In this document: one piece after another, positions 49,016 through 61,464 of the stretch | Layout: each line of letters starts with the position of its first letter | Position numbering within the stretch: position 1 is the first letter of the stretch | Source of the DNA: Rutidosis leptorrhynchoides | Taxonomy: Eukaryota > Streptophyta > Magnoliopsida > Asterales > Asteraceae | Assembly: GCF_046630445.1 (NCBI RefSeq) | Contig: NC_092340.1 | Span: 364,974,001 to 365,038,000, forward strand | DNA: 64,000 nucleotides | Reading direction: 5' to 3' | Made by a program: the position numbers and the translations under genes | The notes under the pieces: model-generated | The model's input: only the letters and a program-made list of their open reading frames with translations | The model's database searches: none | What the model was told of the DNA's origin: nothing

Positions 49016-52000
49016 ATCTCCCCCTATTTGATGATGACAAAACATATGACATATAGAGAAAACACTAAAGCCATCACCGAAGGACCTAAATAATAGGCAG
49101 TAAATTTGTCCCTTTTTAAGTTTGTTTTTGGGATCTTTTGCTGAGTTATCCATATCTTATAATTTGATATGATTTTGAAGATAAACTCATTTCACTTTCA
49201 TTTCACTTTCATTACAACAAAGTATATACAGTAATTACAAGAACATCATAATGAAAAAATAAAATAAACAAAAGATACAATTTAAGCACTAGAGGGCTAT
49301 CTATCTTTATCTTTATCTAATTCCTCTTCAGATAGCTCCTCTTGTTTGATTCTCCAGGCTTCAGGAAACAGGATAGGTATATCAGCAGGATCAAATACAG
49401 GAATATGAGGAGGTAGAATGATGCGATCTCTTCTTTGTGGGCCTTCACCAGTAGATTTCTTCCCTTTAGGTTTTTGAGAAAGTACCTCTTCTACGTTTAC
49501 TACTGGTGCATTCCCAAATTTTGTAGCTTTGTTGAAGAGATCTTAGAGTTCTGGCTTTAATGACCTTTTAATACCACTTTCAGCTTTACCAATGAAATAC
49601 TCCAATATCTTCATCCATTCACTGAATCCTAAAGATCGCAACTCATCATAATTTATCCTTTCTTGAACATTATTCTCCCTGCTGATATTGAAAGCTCTTT
49701 TTGAGCCTCTGTGCACCTTGATGATCTTGCTGGGATTTGATCTTCTGTTCATGACATCCCCATACTTGCTCCTATAATAATGATCAGATAGTTCTATGGT
49801 TCGGGCAGTTTCCATAGGAGCAATAGCAGGTGCTTTCTCAGCAGCTTCTAGTTCATCAATGGCCTTATCATGTTCCTTGACAATGGCTTTAGCTAATTTG
49901 AGGGACTCAGCCTCTCGCTTTCTATCAGCAGCCAATTTGTCTTCTATCTCCTGAAGCCTTACCCTCTCAGCGAGTTCAGCATCAGCAGCCTCCCTTCTTT
50001 GAATTTCAGCTTGTTAGCCCAACAAATAATCATCGGCAGTAATTTTCAGGGACTTTGCTGTTTCAATCATCTTTTTACCCTCTTCAGTTCTAAGGACAGC
50101 ACAATACTTCCTTAGATCCATACCCATCTGGCGAGCATCTTGAAATTGAGCTTTCTCCTCATCAGTAGAGAGCCTTTGACCACTGTTGTTTAAGTATACA
50201 CCAATTTCAATGCCATAAGTCAAGGCAGTGATGTAGAGTGGCTGATCAAGAGGATGATGCAGCAATCTAACTTGGCGTATCCTTTTATTAATAGCAGCTT
50301 GTCTTTGCTCAAGCAATTCTGGGACAGTGATCTCCAGCCTGTAAGCATCTCTTTCATCTGGATTCATTTTAAATAAGTCTGGCTCACCACAGGCAACTGA
50401 ATCATCTTCCCAAGTTATGTGTTTACCATGACATTTTGGGGAAGATGGAGGATACATGATTGATTCACCTATGCCAGATGAACTCACTGGAAACTGATTA
50501 ACACAATTATCCTGTGTTTTGTTAAAATAAGTGAGGGTCCGGGGAGAGATAAGTGATTGAAGAAATAAGTGATCTCCACTACCCCAGACTGTAAAGTCAG
50601 CAGGATTAACCGTATCATCATCTTGATTATCACCCAGCACATCCACCTTTGCTGGGTCTTCAACACTTGTTTCACCCATCAGCACACTACTGGCTGGGTC
50701 CTCATTCACAGCACTCCTTGCTGTGTCTTCAGTACCAGCTGACTGATTAGTATCAGGTGGCACAACTGCCTCAGTATCTTCATCAGCTGCCTCAAATAGG
50801 GGTCCTTTTCTTAGGGGCTGGTTATCCCTAGGAGCAGATTTCACCCTTTGTTTGTCAATTGGCATGGGTTCAGCTGATGGTTCTTGTGTTGATACTGGTT
50901 CTTATGGTGGCAGATAGGGAACAATAGCAAGATGATCTCCCTGAATATCAACATCTGCTGGCTGTTGTTGTGTAGCTGGCTGAGTAGATGATACTAGTCG
51001 AGAAGATGAGCTGGTTTCTAACATTGCATCCAGCCATTTCATAAATACATCAGCTCTAACTCCTCCTGACCCAGTAGAAGCTAAGTAATCTTTCATCTCT
51101 TCAGGAGTCATCTTCTTTATTCTATCTGCTCGCTCAGCATACAGCTTGACTTTCTTTTTATCATACTTGATCATGAAATTAGCATTTCTTTTCAGTGTAG
51201 CCCTTTTATGTTCTTCAATGCTGATCAGATCATCATCAATTTCACGCTTATCAGGAGTGAGGGTTCACCTACACTCCATTTTAAGTCTTCTTAGAGCAGC
51301 ATAGGCCCCAAACTTAGCGTTGAAAGTAGCATCTAATTCCTGCTGTCTCTTCTGATGTCTCTCCATTTTTCTTTTCAATTTACGTTCAATGGTTTGAGAG
51401 ACAGCAAAAGATTCAGCAACAGCTAATTCAGAAACATCACTGGGCTTACTACCAGAACCAATATCATCCACTGATGTGGTAGACACACTGGGTTGAGATT
51501 CACTAGTTGCCTGTACACCAGCTTCAGTATGAGCGTTGCTGGGCTTAGTGCCAGTACCATCACCACCATCATCACCATCTCTCCTTTGCTGTTTAGGAGC
51601 CTTTTCATGCTCATGCTCCCCCTCAGATTGTTTTCTCTTTTTAGACTTTTTCTTAGACTTCTTCTCCCCCTTTTTGTCATCAGCAGTGGCAGAAGGGTGA
51701 GCAGGGGAGACCTGTGCATCAAGGTCACTATCGGACTGAGGAACAGAGAAAGCAAAATTGTTCCAGTCATCATCAGCAGGAGAAAGATGGGCACCAGGAT
51801 CTACGCCATATTGTCTTAGGCAGAGGTTAGAAGTACGAACTTCATTTCGAGCAACACCCATGGCCATGTTTTGGACATCAGCCCTAACACCAGCTTGAAG
51901 ATCAGCCATGCGTTGCATTACCTCCACCATTTGAACATAAGCTGAGGCAGGAATCATAGTAGCCATTTGTTGTTCCTGCAAATTCGATCTCTCTTCTAAC

Positions 52001-52383
52001 ACCCTGTTTTCTTCATCAAGGAAAAGAATTCTGCGATTAGCAGCATCCAAATCAGCTTGAAGACGGGCAATGTCCTCAGTATACTCATTGTGAGAGATGA
52101 TTCGCTTCTTTAAATCCTCCTCCTCTTCATGTTGTTTGACAATGGCTTCCACAGCTAGATCTGCAAAGGCACACACTTGTTTGAGCTTGTTCTCAATCGA
52201 AGAAGTGGTAACCTCCCCAGCTGTGCATACTGCTTCAGACACTTTATCAATAATAGCAGATCGAATGGTGTTCTGTAGATCCGGTGTGACTTCAGCTTTA
52301 TAGACAACCAAAGTGGAGATGGCAGCCACCTCATCAGCATTAAACTTAGTATAGCTGGTTGAGGGGCGATCACTAGCAGCTAA

Positions 52384-53081
52384 TGTAACACCCCAGGTAA
52401 AACGTTCCCCGTAGCATGATATTGTCCACTTTGCAGAGATAGGGACGTACCCTTGTCTCCCCCGTAGGTTGCTCACGGATTTTTCTTGGCGACCAAACAC
52501 GACGAGCACTTTCCCAGTAGGTCACCCATCCTGGTAGTGCTCTCGCCTGAGCACGCTTAACTGCAGAGTTCTCATGGGATCTGCTGCGCTTGTGGTCCCA
52601 AAACGCATCATGCTAGGAAAGGTCTCCACACCCTTATAAGGCATGCTTCGTTCCCCTCTCCAACCGATGTGGGACGGATGTAACACGGATGTTACAATCC
52701 TCCCCCCTAATGGGACACAGCGTCCTCGCTGTGCACGTTTGGTCCGGGGCCTGGCTCTGATACCATTCTGTAACACCCCAGGTAAAACGTTCCCCGTAGC
52801 ATGATATTGTCCGCTTTGCAGAGATAGGGACGTACCCTTGTCTCCCCCGTAGGTTGCTCACGGATTTTTCTTGGTGACCAAACACGACGAGCACTTTCCC
52901 AGTAGGTCACCCATCCTGGTAGTGCTCTCGCCTGAGCACGCTTAACTGCAGAGTTCTCATGAGATCTGCTATGCTTGTGGTCCCAAAACGCGTCATGCTA
53001 GGAAAGGTCTCCACACCCTTATAAGGCATGCTTCGTTCCCCTCTCCAACCGATGTGGGACGGATGTAACACGGATGTTACA
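52384..53081 (-). mobile_element. Cassandra-type TRIM with 5S rRNA-derived LTRs
   Basis: Two 313-bp direct repeats (52384-52696 and 52769-53081) begin TGTAACA and end TGTTACA. The 5-bp duplication GCTAA flanks them (52379-52383, 53082-53086). On the minus strand the 72-bp interior has a primer-binding site TGGTATCAGAGCC beside the 5' LTR and a purine tract (AGGGGGGAGGA) beside the 3' LTR. No coding region, as expected. The LTRs differ at 5 positions by eye, all transitions (1.6%), suggesting roughly 0.6 million years. Inserted into the Sirevirus-like accessory region. Confidence 0.96.
52883..53000 (-). repeat. 5S rRNA-like sequence in the Cassandra 5' LTR
   Basis: On the minus strand: GATCTCATGAGAACTCTGCA, AGTTAAGCGTGCTCAGGCGAG, AGGATGGGTGACCTACTGGG and AGTGCTCGTCGTG, colinear with plant 5S rRNA including box A and box C of its internal pol III promoter. 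The 5' part of 5S is diverged. A second copy lies at about 52498-52615 in the other LTR. A TRIM component, not a 5S gene. Confidence 0.92.
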
Positions 53082-55912
53082 GCTAACACATGAGTACCTC
53101 CGTGGGGTGGTGGAGGTGGAAGGTCAGAATCTGCCTCATCACCATGATCACCACCATTTTTACCTTCACCTGAAGGTTTAGAACCACTGGTATCCTTGTC
53201 AGCATCATTATCAGCATCATCAGTGAGATCCACTGGTTTATCTTTGGAGCCAGTCACATTATCATGAATGATTGGCTCTTCCTTACCAGTACCTTTATCA
53301 GTATCACCATCAGATGAAGAAGATGATGAGGAAGAAGCTGATGAATCAGAAGGTACTGGCGAATCAGGAAGTTGTTGCATGATAAACTTACCAGTAGTGG
53401 GATCTCTGATGAACTTGAGCGGCCTCCATGTACCAGGCCATGGGGAAGCAGCTGGAGCTATACCAAAATAGTGATAGTTTGGCTGCTCGTTGATCTGTTC
53501 TAAAGTAGCCAGCCTCTCATATCTCTTCTCTTGCTGGTCGATCAAGCTGAGACAAAATTTCAGTCACCTCTTCCCTAGGTAGTTTACTGGCTGGCACCAG
53601 AGCACTTTGGGGATCAATAGTCAGCTGATCCACCAATAAGGCAACTCTGGGAGTGATGGATTCTCCCCTATAGATGAAGTTAGGTACAACTTCATCAGGA
53701 TCTGGTACCTGGCACACATATGGCTACTGCTCAGCAGAAGCAGTAGCCGGAGATGAGTCAGTAGTGGCAGTAGCAGAGGTACCAGCATCCATAATGGGTT
53801 TCGCAGAACCAGTAGCAGCAGTAGGTGACTGTGCAGTACGTGAAGAAGCAGCAGTATCCACCTTTGGTTCTTTGGAAACATAACCAACATCCTGAAGAAA
53901 CGAAGGTCAGGAATCATCATCAGCATGCAAGCCACCACTAGTAACCACTTCAGCAGTAACAGCAGTTGTAGTAATAGTGGTAGTGGCAGCATCATCAATA
54001 TCAAGAACCTCCTTAACAATGTTATCAATAACCTTTTCAAGTACCGGAGGAGGTTCCATTATCATCTCATCAACCACTTCAGAATTAGTGGTTGAAGTAG
54101 CAATACTAGAGACAGTAAGAGGAGTAGCAGATATATCAGCAGTAGCTACCTCCTTATTAGCAGTAAGATCAATGGAACTTGCAACCACATTGTCTCCAGT
54201 AGAGCCAGCATCAGTAGAGGCAACAGTACTAATGTTAGCACTACCAGTAGGTAAATCAGTAGCACCAACACCAGTAGCAGAAGCAGAGAGCTCATTAGTA
54301 GAAACATTAATATCCTTTTATTGCTCCCCCTCTGCCTGTTCATCTACCCTGCTAAGAACTGAAACAAAAGAACATTTTATGTTAACAACTGTAGAACCAA
54401 ATAAATTTGACTCAACAATTGCATCTGTTGTTGGTCTCTGGGGACAGACTGGTGGTTTAGTCAGCCCTTTGATTGAGACAGAGTTAGGTGTCTGTAAGTG
54501 CAGCTGTGACTCTGCTGACTCATTGGCAACACATGTTGACCCAGATAGTGTAAGAGTTCTGGCTGGTAATGATGTAGGAGTGAGACTCTTATCATGATCC
54601 AAGTAACATATTGGCTGTGCAGTATCCTAAGCTGGTTCAACATGTTGAGGACCCAACTCAAGTTTGCTTTGGGGGTCAGTTATGTGCTCTGCTGGTTGTA
54701 CTGTTATCAGAGGATATAGCATTAAGTTCAATTTAGAATAATGTGGAAGTGTCTGGCTAGAAGAGTATGGGTTGCTACTCTTCTTAACACTAGTTTTAAA
54801 ACCAGTCAGCTTGGGAGCCATGGTTATACTTTAACTCCACTTTCATTTTTCAAGTCAGCAGTTAAAATGTTTTCAATTAAGTTAGAATTTTCTGCTGTAT
54901 GGTCTAGAAACGCACCAGGTTCCATAGCCACATCCTTTGCAGGAGCAGCAGTTGAGACTGGTGCAATCTCCCCTGTGGTTTGCTTGGAGCCAGCCTTTGC
55001 ACGTTTGGATTTGCTTGTTACCAAGAAATAGATAAGCAACGGATTCCAATACTAGAATTGGGCAGTCAGTATATAAGACTAGGGCTGTTCTTTATTATCA
55101 GAGAGCACTAGATTCTAATATAACTACTGCTTTACCAGTATGTGAGATGGTGGCTATTCTAGTTGAGGTAGTTGGCTGCTTCCTACGCGTAGTTTGCTTA
55201 CGCTGAGGACCCTCCCCCTCAGCTAGAGCAGAACCAGAGGCAGTCGATTGGTTAGATCCACCCCGAGCAGTAAGATACTCTAGCATGCCTGGTGTCAAAC
55301 CAGTATATGGAGCAGCAGGTGCATCTTTTGGCATACCCCCTTGTTTTAGAGGTAGGTCGTATGATTGATCAGCAATCTGCTGGTAAGCTTCACCCAGCTC
55401 ACTTTCAAAAACCAGGCTTAAGAACCTTGGAAAGGGGATTAAATGTGTTCGTTTAGGTGCTTGCACCATCTCCCTTAGCCTCAAATAAATTTCCCTGTCA
55501 TAATCAATGTTCCTATTGAACAACAAACCATGACCAATTTTAAGCTCAAAATCTGAGCACTGGACAAAGCTTCCAGATTTTTGGCTGATGCACTAGGTCA
55601 GCAGCCCAAAGAAGTAGTACCAAAGAGGTGGCATATGCTTCCTCAAAGGTGTATGAGCAATTGGTTGAGTAAACCCAATGATTTCTAGCACCTCCCTTCT
55701 GAATACATCACTGGTTGGAGAATCGACAAACGGTCCATCTGGTAAGTGAAGGGCACGGCGGATGGCTTCAGCGGTGACGGAGCAAGTTAGGGTTTCGGTT
55801 ACCATGCCACGAATACATGGAACATTCTGAGGAGTGGTGGCAGTGGTAGCAGTATACCAAAATCTTGCCAAGCAGGCAGCATAAAGGCGTGAAGGTACAC
55901 CGGTGATAGCCC

Positions 55913-57840
55913 TGAAATATCCCGTTCATATTGATTATAAACGTTCCATATTAATTGATTTCGTCGCGAGGTTTTGACCTCTATGTGAGACGTTTTTCAA
56001 AGACTGCATTCGATTTTAAAACAAACCATAACCTTTAAAATATTACGACGATTATCAAATAATGATAATCTAAAATATAACGTTTTTTACACGACCATTA
56101 AATAATGGTTTACAATAATATTACACGTCAACATAAGTCTTCGAATGCATTTTTTAAACAATATTATACAAGCATGGACTCCAAATCTTGTCCTTAATTT
56201 AGTATGCAACAGCAGAAGCTCTTAATAATCACCTGAGAATAAACATGCTTAAAACGTCAACAAAATTGTTGGTGAGTTATAGGTTTAACCTACATATTAT
56301 TAAATCATAATAATAGACCACAAGATTTCATTTTTATAACACATCTCTTATCAGGCATTTCGCAAACTGCATAGAGATAAAAATCATTCATATGTTGAAC
56401 ACCTGGTAACCGACGTTAACTTAATGCATAGAATATCCTCAAAACAGAACCTCTCGTCTGTATAATAATCTCGAAGTACTAAACCGTCTATAACCTGAAT
56501 GGGGGTTGTTAAGCCTAATAGATCTATCTTTAGGATTCGCGTTAATTAGGGGCCATTTTCCTAATTCTTAGGCTACCAGACTTAAAGGTCGATATTCGGT
56601 TTAATAATCCAACCATAGAATGTAATTTTGCGTACTTGTATCTATTTTGTAAAACATTTATAAAGCTGCATGTATTCTCATCCCAAAATATTAGATTTTA
56701 AAAGTGGGACTATAAATCACTTTCACAGATTTTTACTTCGTCGGGAAGTAAGACTTGGCCACTGGTCGATTCACGATCCTATAACAAATATGTACATATA
56801 TATCAAAGTATGTTCAAAATATATTTACAACATTTTTAATACGTTTTAATGTTTTAAATATTTTCAGTCAGCTGTCCTCGTTAGTAACCTACAACTAGTT
56901 GTCCATAGTTAGATGTACAGAAATAAATTGATATATATTATCTTGACCCAATCCACGACCCAGTGTATACACGTCTCAGGCTAGATCACAACTCAAAGTA
57001 TATATATTTTTGGAATCAACCTCAACCCTGTATAGCTAACTCCAACATTACTGCATATAGAGTGTCTATGGTTGTTCCAAATAATATATATAGATGGGTC
57101 GATATGATATGTCAAAATATTTGCATACGTGTCTATGGTATCCCAAGATTACATAATATATTAGAATACATGTATAATACAATATAAGTTAGCTAGGATA
57201 TGATTTGTATAGATTTGTTACCAATTTTCACGTAGCTACAATAAGTAAAAATATCCAATCTTCTTTTACCCATAACTTCTTCGTTTTAAATCCGTTTTGA
57301 GTGAATCCAATTGCTATGGTTTCATATTGAACTTAAGTTTATGAATCTATACAGAAAAATTATAAGTTTATAGTCATAAATACAGGTTACAAGTCATTTT
57401 TGTAAAGGTAGTCATTTCAGTCGAAAGAACGACGTCTAGATGACCATTTTGGAAAACATACTTCCATTTTGAGTTTAATCATGATTTTTGGATATAGTTT
57501 CATGTTCATAAGAAAAATCATTTTCCCAGAAGAAAAATTTTTAAATCAAAGTTTATCATAGTTTTTCATTAACTAACCCAAAACAGCTCGCGGTGTTACT
57601 ACAACGGCGTATATCCAGTTTTACGGTATTTTTCGTGTTTTTAGGTTTTAAATCATTAAGTTAGTATATCATATAGATATAGAACATGTGTTTAGTTGAT
57701 TTTAAAAGTCAAGTTAGAAGGATTAACTTTTGTTTGCCAACAAGTTTAGAATTAACTAAACTATGTTCTAGTGATTACAAGTTTAAACCTTCGAATAAGG
57801 TAGTTTTATATATTTAAATCGAATGATATTATGAACATCA
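55913..57840 (-). mobile_element. LTR family B (partial), minus orientation
   Basis: The terminus TGAAATATCCC at 55913 abuts the Sirevirus-like coding region. Shared boxes identify it as an LTR 3' end: AGACCACAAGATTTCAT (about 56314-56330) and ACCTGAGAATAAACATGCTT (56231-56250). Length to 57840 is about 1.9 kb; there it is cut by LTR C. A diverged copy of 56938-57096 occurs at the window's end. No coding content beyond spurious frames. Confidence 0.75.
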
Positions 57841-59575
57841 TGTGAAGACCTGTCCTAATCCATCCAGACGAAGTCCATATCGATTATAAACAATTCACAA
57901 CAGTTGATTACATCGCGAGGTACTTGACCTCTATATGATACATTTTACCAACATTGCATTCATTTTTGAAAAGACAATCTTTCATTACATCAGAAGTTGA
58001 CGTCATGCATACCATTTCATAATATATCTAACTATAATTGACTTAATAATAATCTTGATGAACTCAACGACTCGAATGCAACGTCTTTTGAAATATGCCA
58101 TTAATGACTCCAAGTAATGTCTCTAAAATGAGCAAATGCACAGCGGAAGATTTCTTTCGTACCTGAGAATAAACATGCTTTAAAGTGTCAACCAAAAGGT
58201 TGGTGAGTTCATTAGTTTAACATAAATAATCATTTCATAATTTTTAATAGACCACAAGATTTCATATTTCATTTTTTCATAAACATACGTCCCGTGCATA
58301 GAGACAAAAGTATCATTCATATGGATTGAACACCTGGTAACCGACATTCACAATATGCATATAAGAATATCCCCATCATTCCGGGATCCTCCTTCGGACA
58401 TGATATAAATTTCGAAATACTAAAGCATCCGGTACTTTGGATGGGGCTTGTTGGGCCCGATAGATCTATCTTTAGGATTCACGTCAATTAGGGTGTCTGT
58501 TCCCTAATTCTTAGATTACCAGACTAAAAAGGGGCATATTCGGCTTAATAATCCAGCCATAGAATGTAGTTTTAAGTACTTGTATCTATTTCGTAAAACA
58601 TTTATAAAAGCAGCGCATGTATTCTCAGTCCCAAAAATATATATTGCAAAAGCATTTAAAAAGGGAGCAAATGAAACTCACCTAATGTATTTTGTAGTAA
58701 AAATACATAAGACGACATCTAACAATGCAGGGTTGGCCTCGGATTCACGAACCTATATCATTCATTTATATATTAAAACGTATACTGAAAATCTACAAAT
58801 TTCATTTATTAATATATGTTATTTATGTAATTGTAGTTATAATATTCATACTAAATTTTATTTAAAAAATCATATATTTTTATTATATCTTAAATTATGT
58901 GTTATATATGTTTGTTTTGTATATATATATATATATATATCAGAAATGATTATTGTATTTATATCAGTATCTATATATATTTAGTATTATATTAAAAATA
59001 TTTAATTTTGTTATATGTAATCATATATATAATGATAATATGTTTTTCATATAGTTATATGGAATATCAATATATTTATAGTATATATAATAAATGTGTT
59101 TTTATGTACAAAATATTTATTTGTTAAAATGATAGTTTTGATATTAAAGTTTTACTAGTAATCATAATAATAACTTTATTAAAAAAATATTAATAATAAT
59201 AATGATTTTGTTAACAACGATACTTTTGTTTAATAATAATGCTAATTATACTAATAATTACAAAAGTGATACTAATACTAAAATAATGATAACTTGTATT
59301 ATTTTCATATTAGCAATCTTAATCATAGGGATAATAATAGTGATACAACTATTAGTGATAATGATAATAATAATAAGTATCATATTTGTACTAATAACAA
59401 TAACAATCATTAATAATAATAACACCAGTAATACCTATCATATTTATAATAATAATGATAATAATAATTACAATTGTGATGATAATACTAATTTTAATGA
59501 GGGATATATTATATTTCATTATGATAGTAATATTAAAACTACTAATACTTAATATTAATACTTTATATAATAATA

Positions 59576-59607
59576 ACAATAACAAAAACAATAACAATAA
59601 CAATAAC

Positions 59608-59688
<81 letters not shown>

Positions 59689-59689
59689 T
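59576..59689. repeat. (AAC/AAT)n microsatellite
   Basis: AACAAT units pass into pure AAT, directly adjoining the SINE-like sequence at 59690. On the minus strand it follows the SINE 3' end, so it may be the expanded SINE tail. Confidence 0.95.
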
Positions 59690-59803
59690 GAAAAGAGTGT
59701 ATACCCTTGTAAAAAAAGCAAAAAAATGCTCCTGACGGGACTCGAACCCATGACCTCCCGTTCACATCAAACACCCCTTAACCATTCCGGCTCCCTTGCT
59801 TTT
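59690..59803 (-). mobile_element. tRNA-derived SINE or tRNA pseudogene
   Basis: On the minus strand: GGAGCCGGAATGGTTAAGGGG (A-box region) and GGGTTCGAGTCCCGTC (B box/T-arm) at normal tRNA spacing, followed by a T-rich stretch and ATT repeats. The acceptor ends (GGAGCC / GGAGCA) do not pair, so it is not a working tRNA. No target duplication identified. Confidence 0.6.
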
Positions 59804-61464
59804 CTGATTATAAACCACACCCAATTTTAATTAACTCCTAATCAGTGTTCATCATCTTCTTCAAGAAATCAAACCAAATTCAAGCTAAATCCCAACCGCT
59901 AATTACATAATCGTTTAAGACTTAATATCCAACATATAAACACTCGTTTGTGACTAGTTGGTTTTTTAAAAAAATAAAAATAAAAATAAGAGCTCCCTGC
60001 TGCTGCTGCCTGTTGCGGTTTATACAAAAAAAAAATATGATTTCGAAATTTAGAGTGTTATAGACAAAAGGTATAATACGAAATATGTTTCAAATCATTT
60101 TAGAAACTACTGGATTCGTTAATTTGAATTGAAACATCACAACGAATCCAAATTTCTTGATGAACACTCGGGTTGACTTTTTGAAAATAAATCTTTGACT
60201 CATAAATTCATCTTTGATTTAGCGAATTAAATTCTGAAAACTTGCAGATAGTTTTAACTAAAGATTCCTAACATCTCTGCAATATTAGTTTTTGTGATTA
60301 CATTCGAATTTGAGTTTTGGATATAAAGTGAAGTACAGAGGTACGAGCAAAAGAAAAAAATAAAAAAAAATCTGTTGTGTTCTTCATATAGCAGCGATGT
60401 AAAAAAAAATTAATAATTGATTAGAGATACACTAAGTAATTTGTAAAACACACTGAACTGATCGATTGTCTTATAGCAAGACTCAGTCGACAAAAAAAAT
60501 TGATCAGATAACAAATATAATAAAAAAAAATTAAAAGAAGAAACAAACAAAAAAAATTGATACCCGTGATTCAATATAATGGTAGTAATCTGTTTTCTAT
60601 ATTTTTATATGTATAATAATTATATATGTATAATTACTTATAATTAGTGTTTTATATATATAAATAATTATTAAATATATTAAATATAAGGATGTGCTAA
60701 TATTAGTAATAAAAATGTTTTCAGATAATATTGCTTAGTCCTTAATCAGTAAATTTATAAAATTAATAAATAATATTAATAATTGATAGATTAATATATT
60801 AATTATCATAAAAATAAAATGATAACGATAATCTTATTAAAGGTAATAGTAATAATACAAATTATAATAATATTAGTATTATTAATGATGGTAATAATAC
60901 TAGTAATAATAATACTATAATAATTTATATATATATCAAATTCGTATCTTTAAAATAATATTAAAAACACTAGTATTAATATTAAGAGTAAAAACAATGC
61001 AACTTTATTTAAATTTAATATATTTTTATTGAATATTATTGATTATGTACTATAACTATATAATATTCATTACACTATAACTTACATTGGGCATTAAATT
61101 CTTGTACCAATTAATATATTACAATGTACATATAATAATAATTATACACAGAATTTGTATATCTTTTAATATGTTCATTTTAAATTGCACCCAATTACTT
61201 TGTATCTTATTTTACATATTAAATTCTAATATTTAAATTATATTTTATAATTTCGATTTATTATATATACACTTATGTTTATGAATATATATACATATTT
61301 ATTTATAAACAATAGTTCGTGAATCGTCGGAACTAGTCAAAGGTCAATACATTCATGAAAGTAGTTCAAAAATTTTGAGTCTCAACACTATAGAGTTTGC
61401 TTATCGTTTCGAAATCAAATAAGATTCAGGTTTAAAATTGGTCGGAATTTCCCGGGTCACTACA

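Larger units (their letters stand above)
49016..55912 (-). mobile_element. Accessory (env-position) coding region of a Sirevirus-like element, broken
   Basis: This lies just upstream (minus strand) of the 3' LTR, where Sireviruses carry an extra ORF after pol. About 5.9 kb of decayed coding sequence (excluding the Cassandra insertion) shows the following from upstream to downstream: a folded, hydrophobic part (about 55870-55590; LPDGPFVDSPTSDVFRREV, PLWYYFFGLLT), a part with FPRFLSLVFESELGEAYQ (about 55440-55380), long Ser/Thr/Ala-rich acidic stretches, a coiled coil (about 52130-51930), a Lys-rich segment (KKGEKKSKKKSKKRKQ, about 51680-51630), and an acidic Pro/Thr region (about 50860-50500). 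The FPRFL module resembles plant retroelement-associated hypothetical proteins I remember from Asteraceae. No pol was found. Roughly ten breaks. Confidence 0.6.
57841..61464 (-). mobile_element. LTR family C, ~3.6 kb, minus orientation
   Basis: TG..CA ends: on the minus strand TGTAGTGACCC (61464) to GGTCTTCACA (57841). The internal sequence next to it (GGGACGAAATTTC, ACGGGTAGGTAC, minus strand at 61500-61465) is the standard end of Ty3 internal regions, compare 46299-46326, so this is a 3' LTR. It contains the shared boxes ACCTGAGAATAAACATGCTT (58161-58180) and AGACCACAAGATTTCAT (58250-58266), AT-rich trinucleotide tracts, and a SINE. Confidence 0.8.

Noticed and set aside
52498-53000. Two 5S rRNA genes in tandem
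   Set aside because: Only the middle and 3' parts match 5S, and both copies are inside LTRs with TRIM hallmarks.
53977-54597. 206-codon open frame on the plus strand
   Set aside because: Antisense shadow of the Ser/Thr/Ala-rich minus-strand accessory region.
59728-59803. Functional tRNA gene, minus strand
   Set aside because: A and B boxes are present, but the acceptor stem ends do not pair and SINE-like sequence follows.
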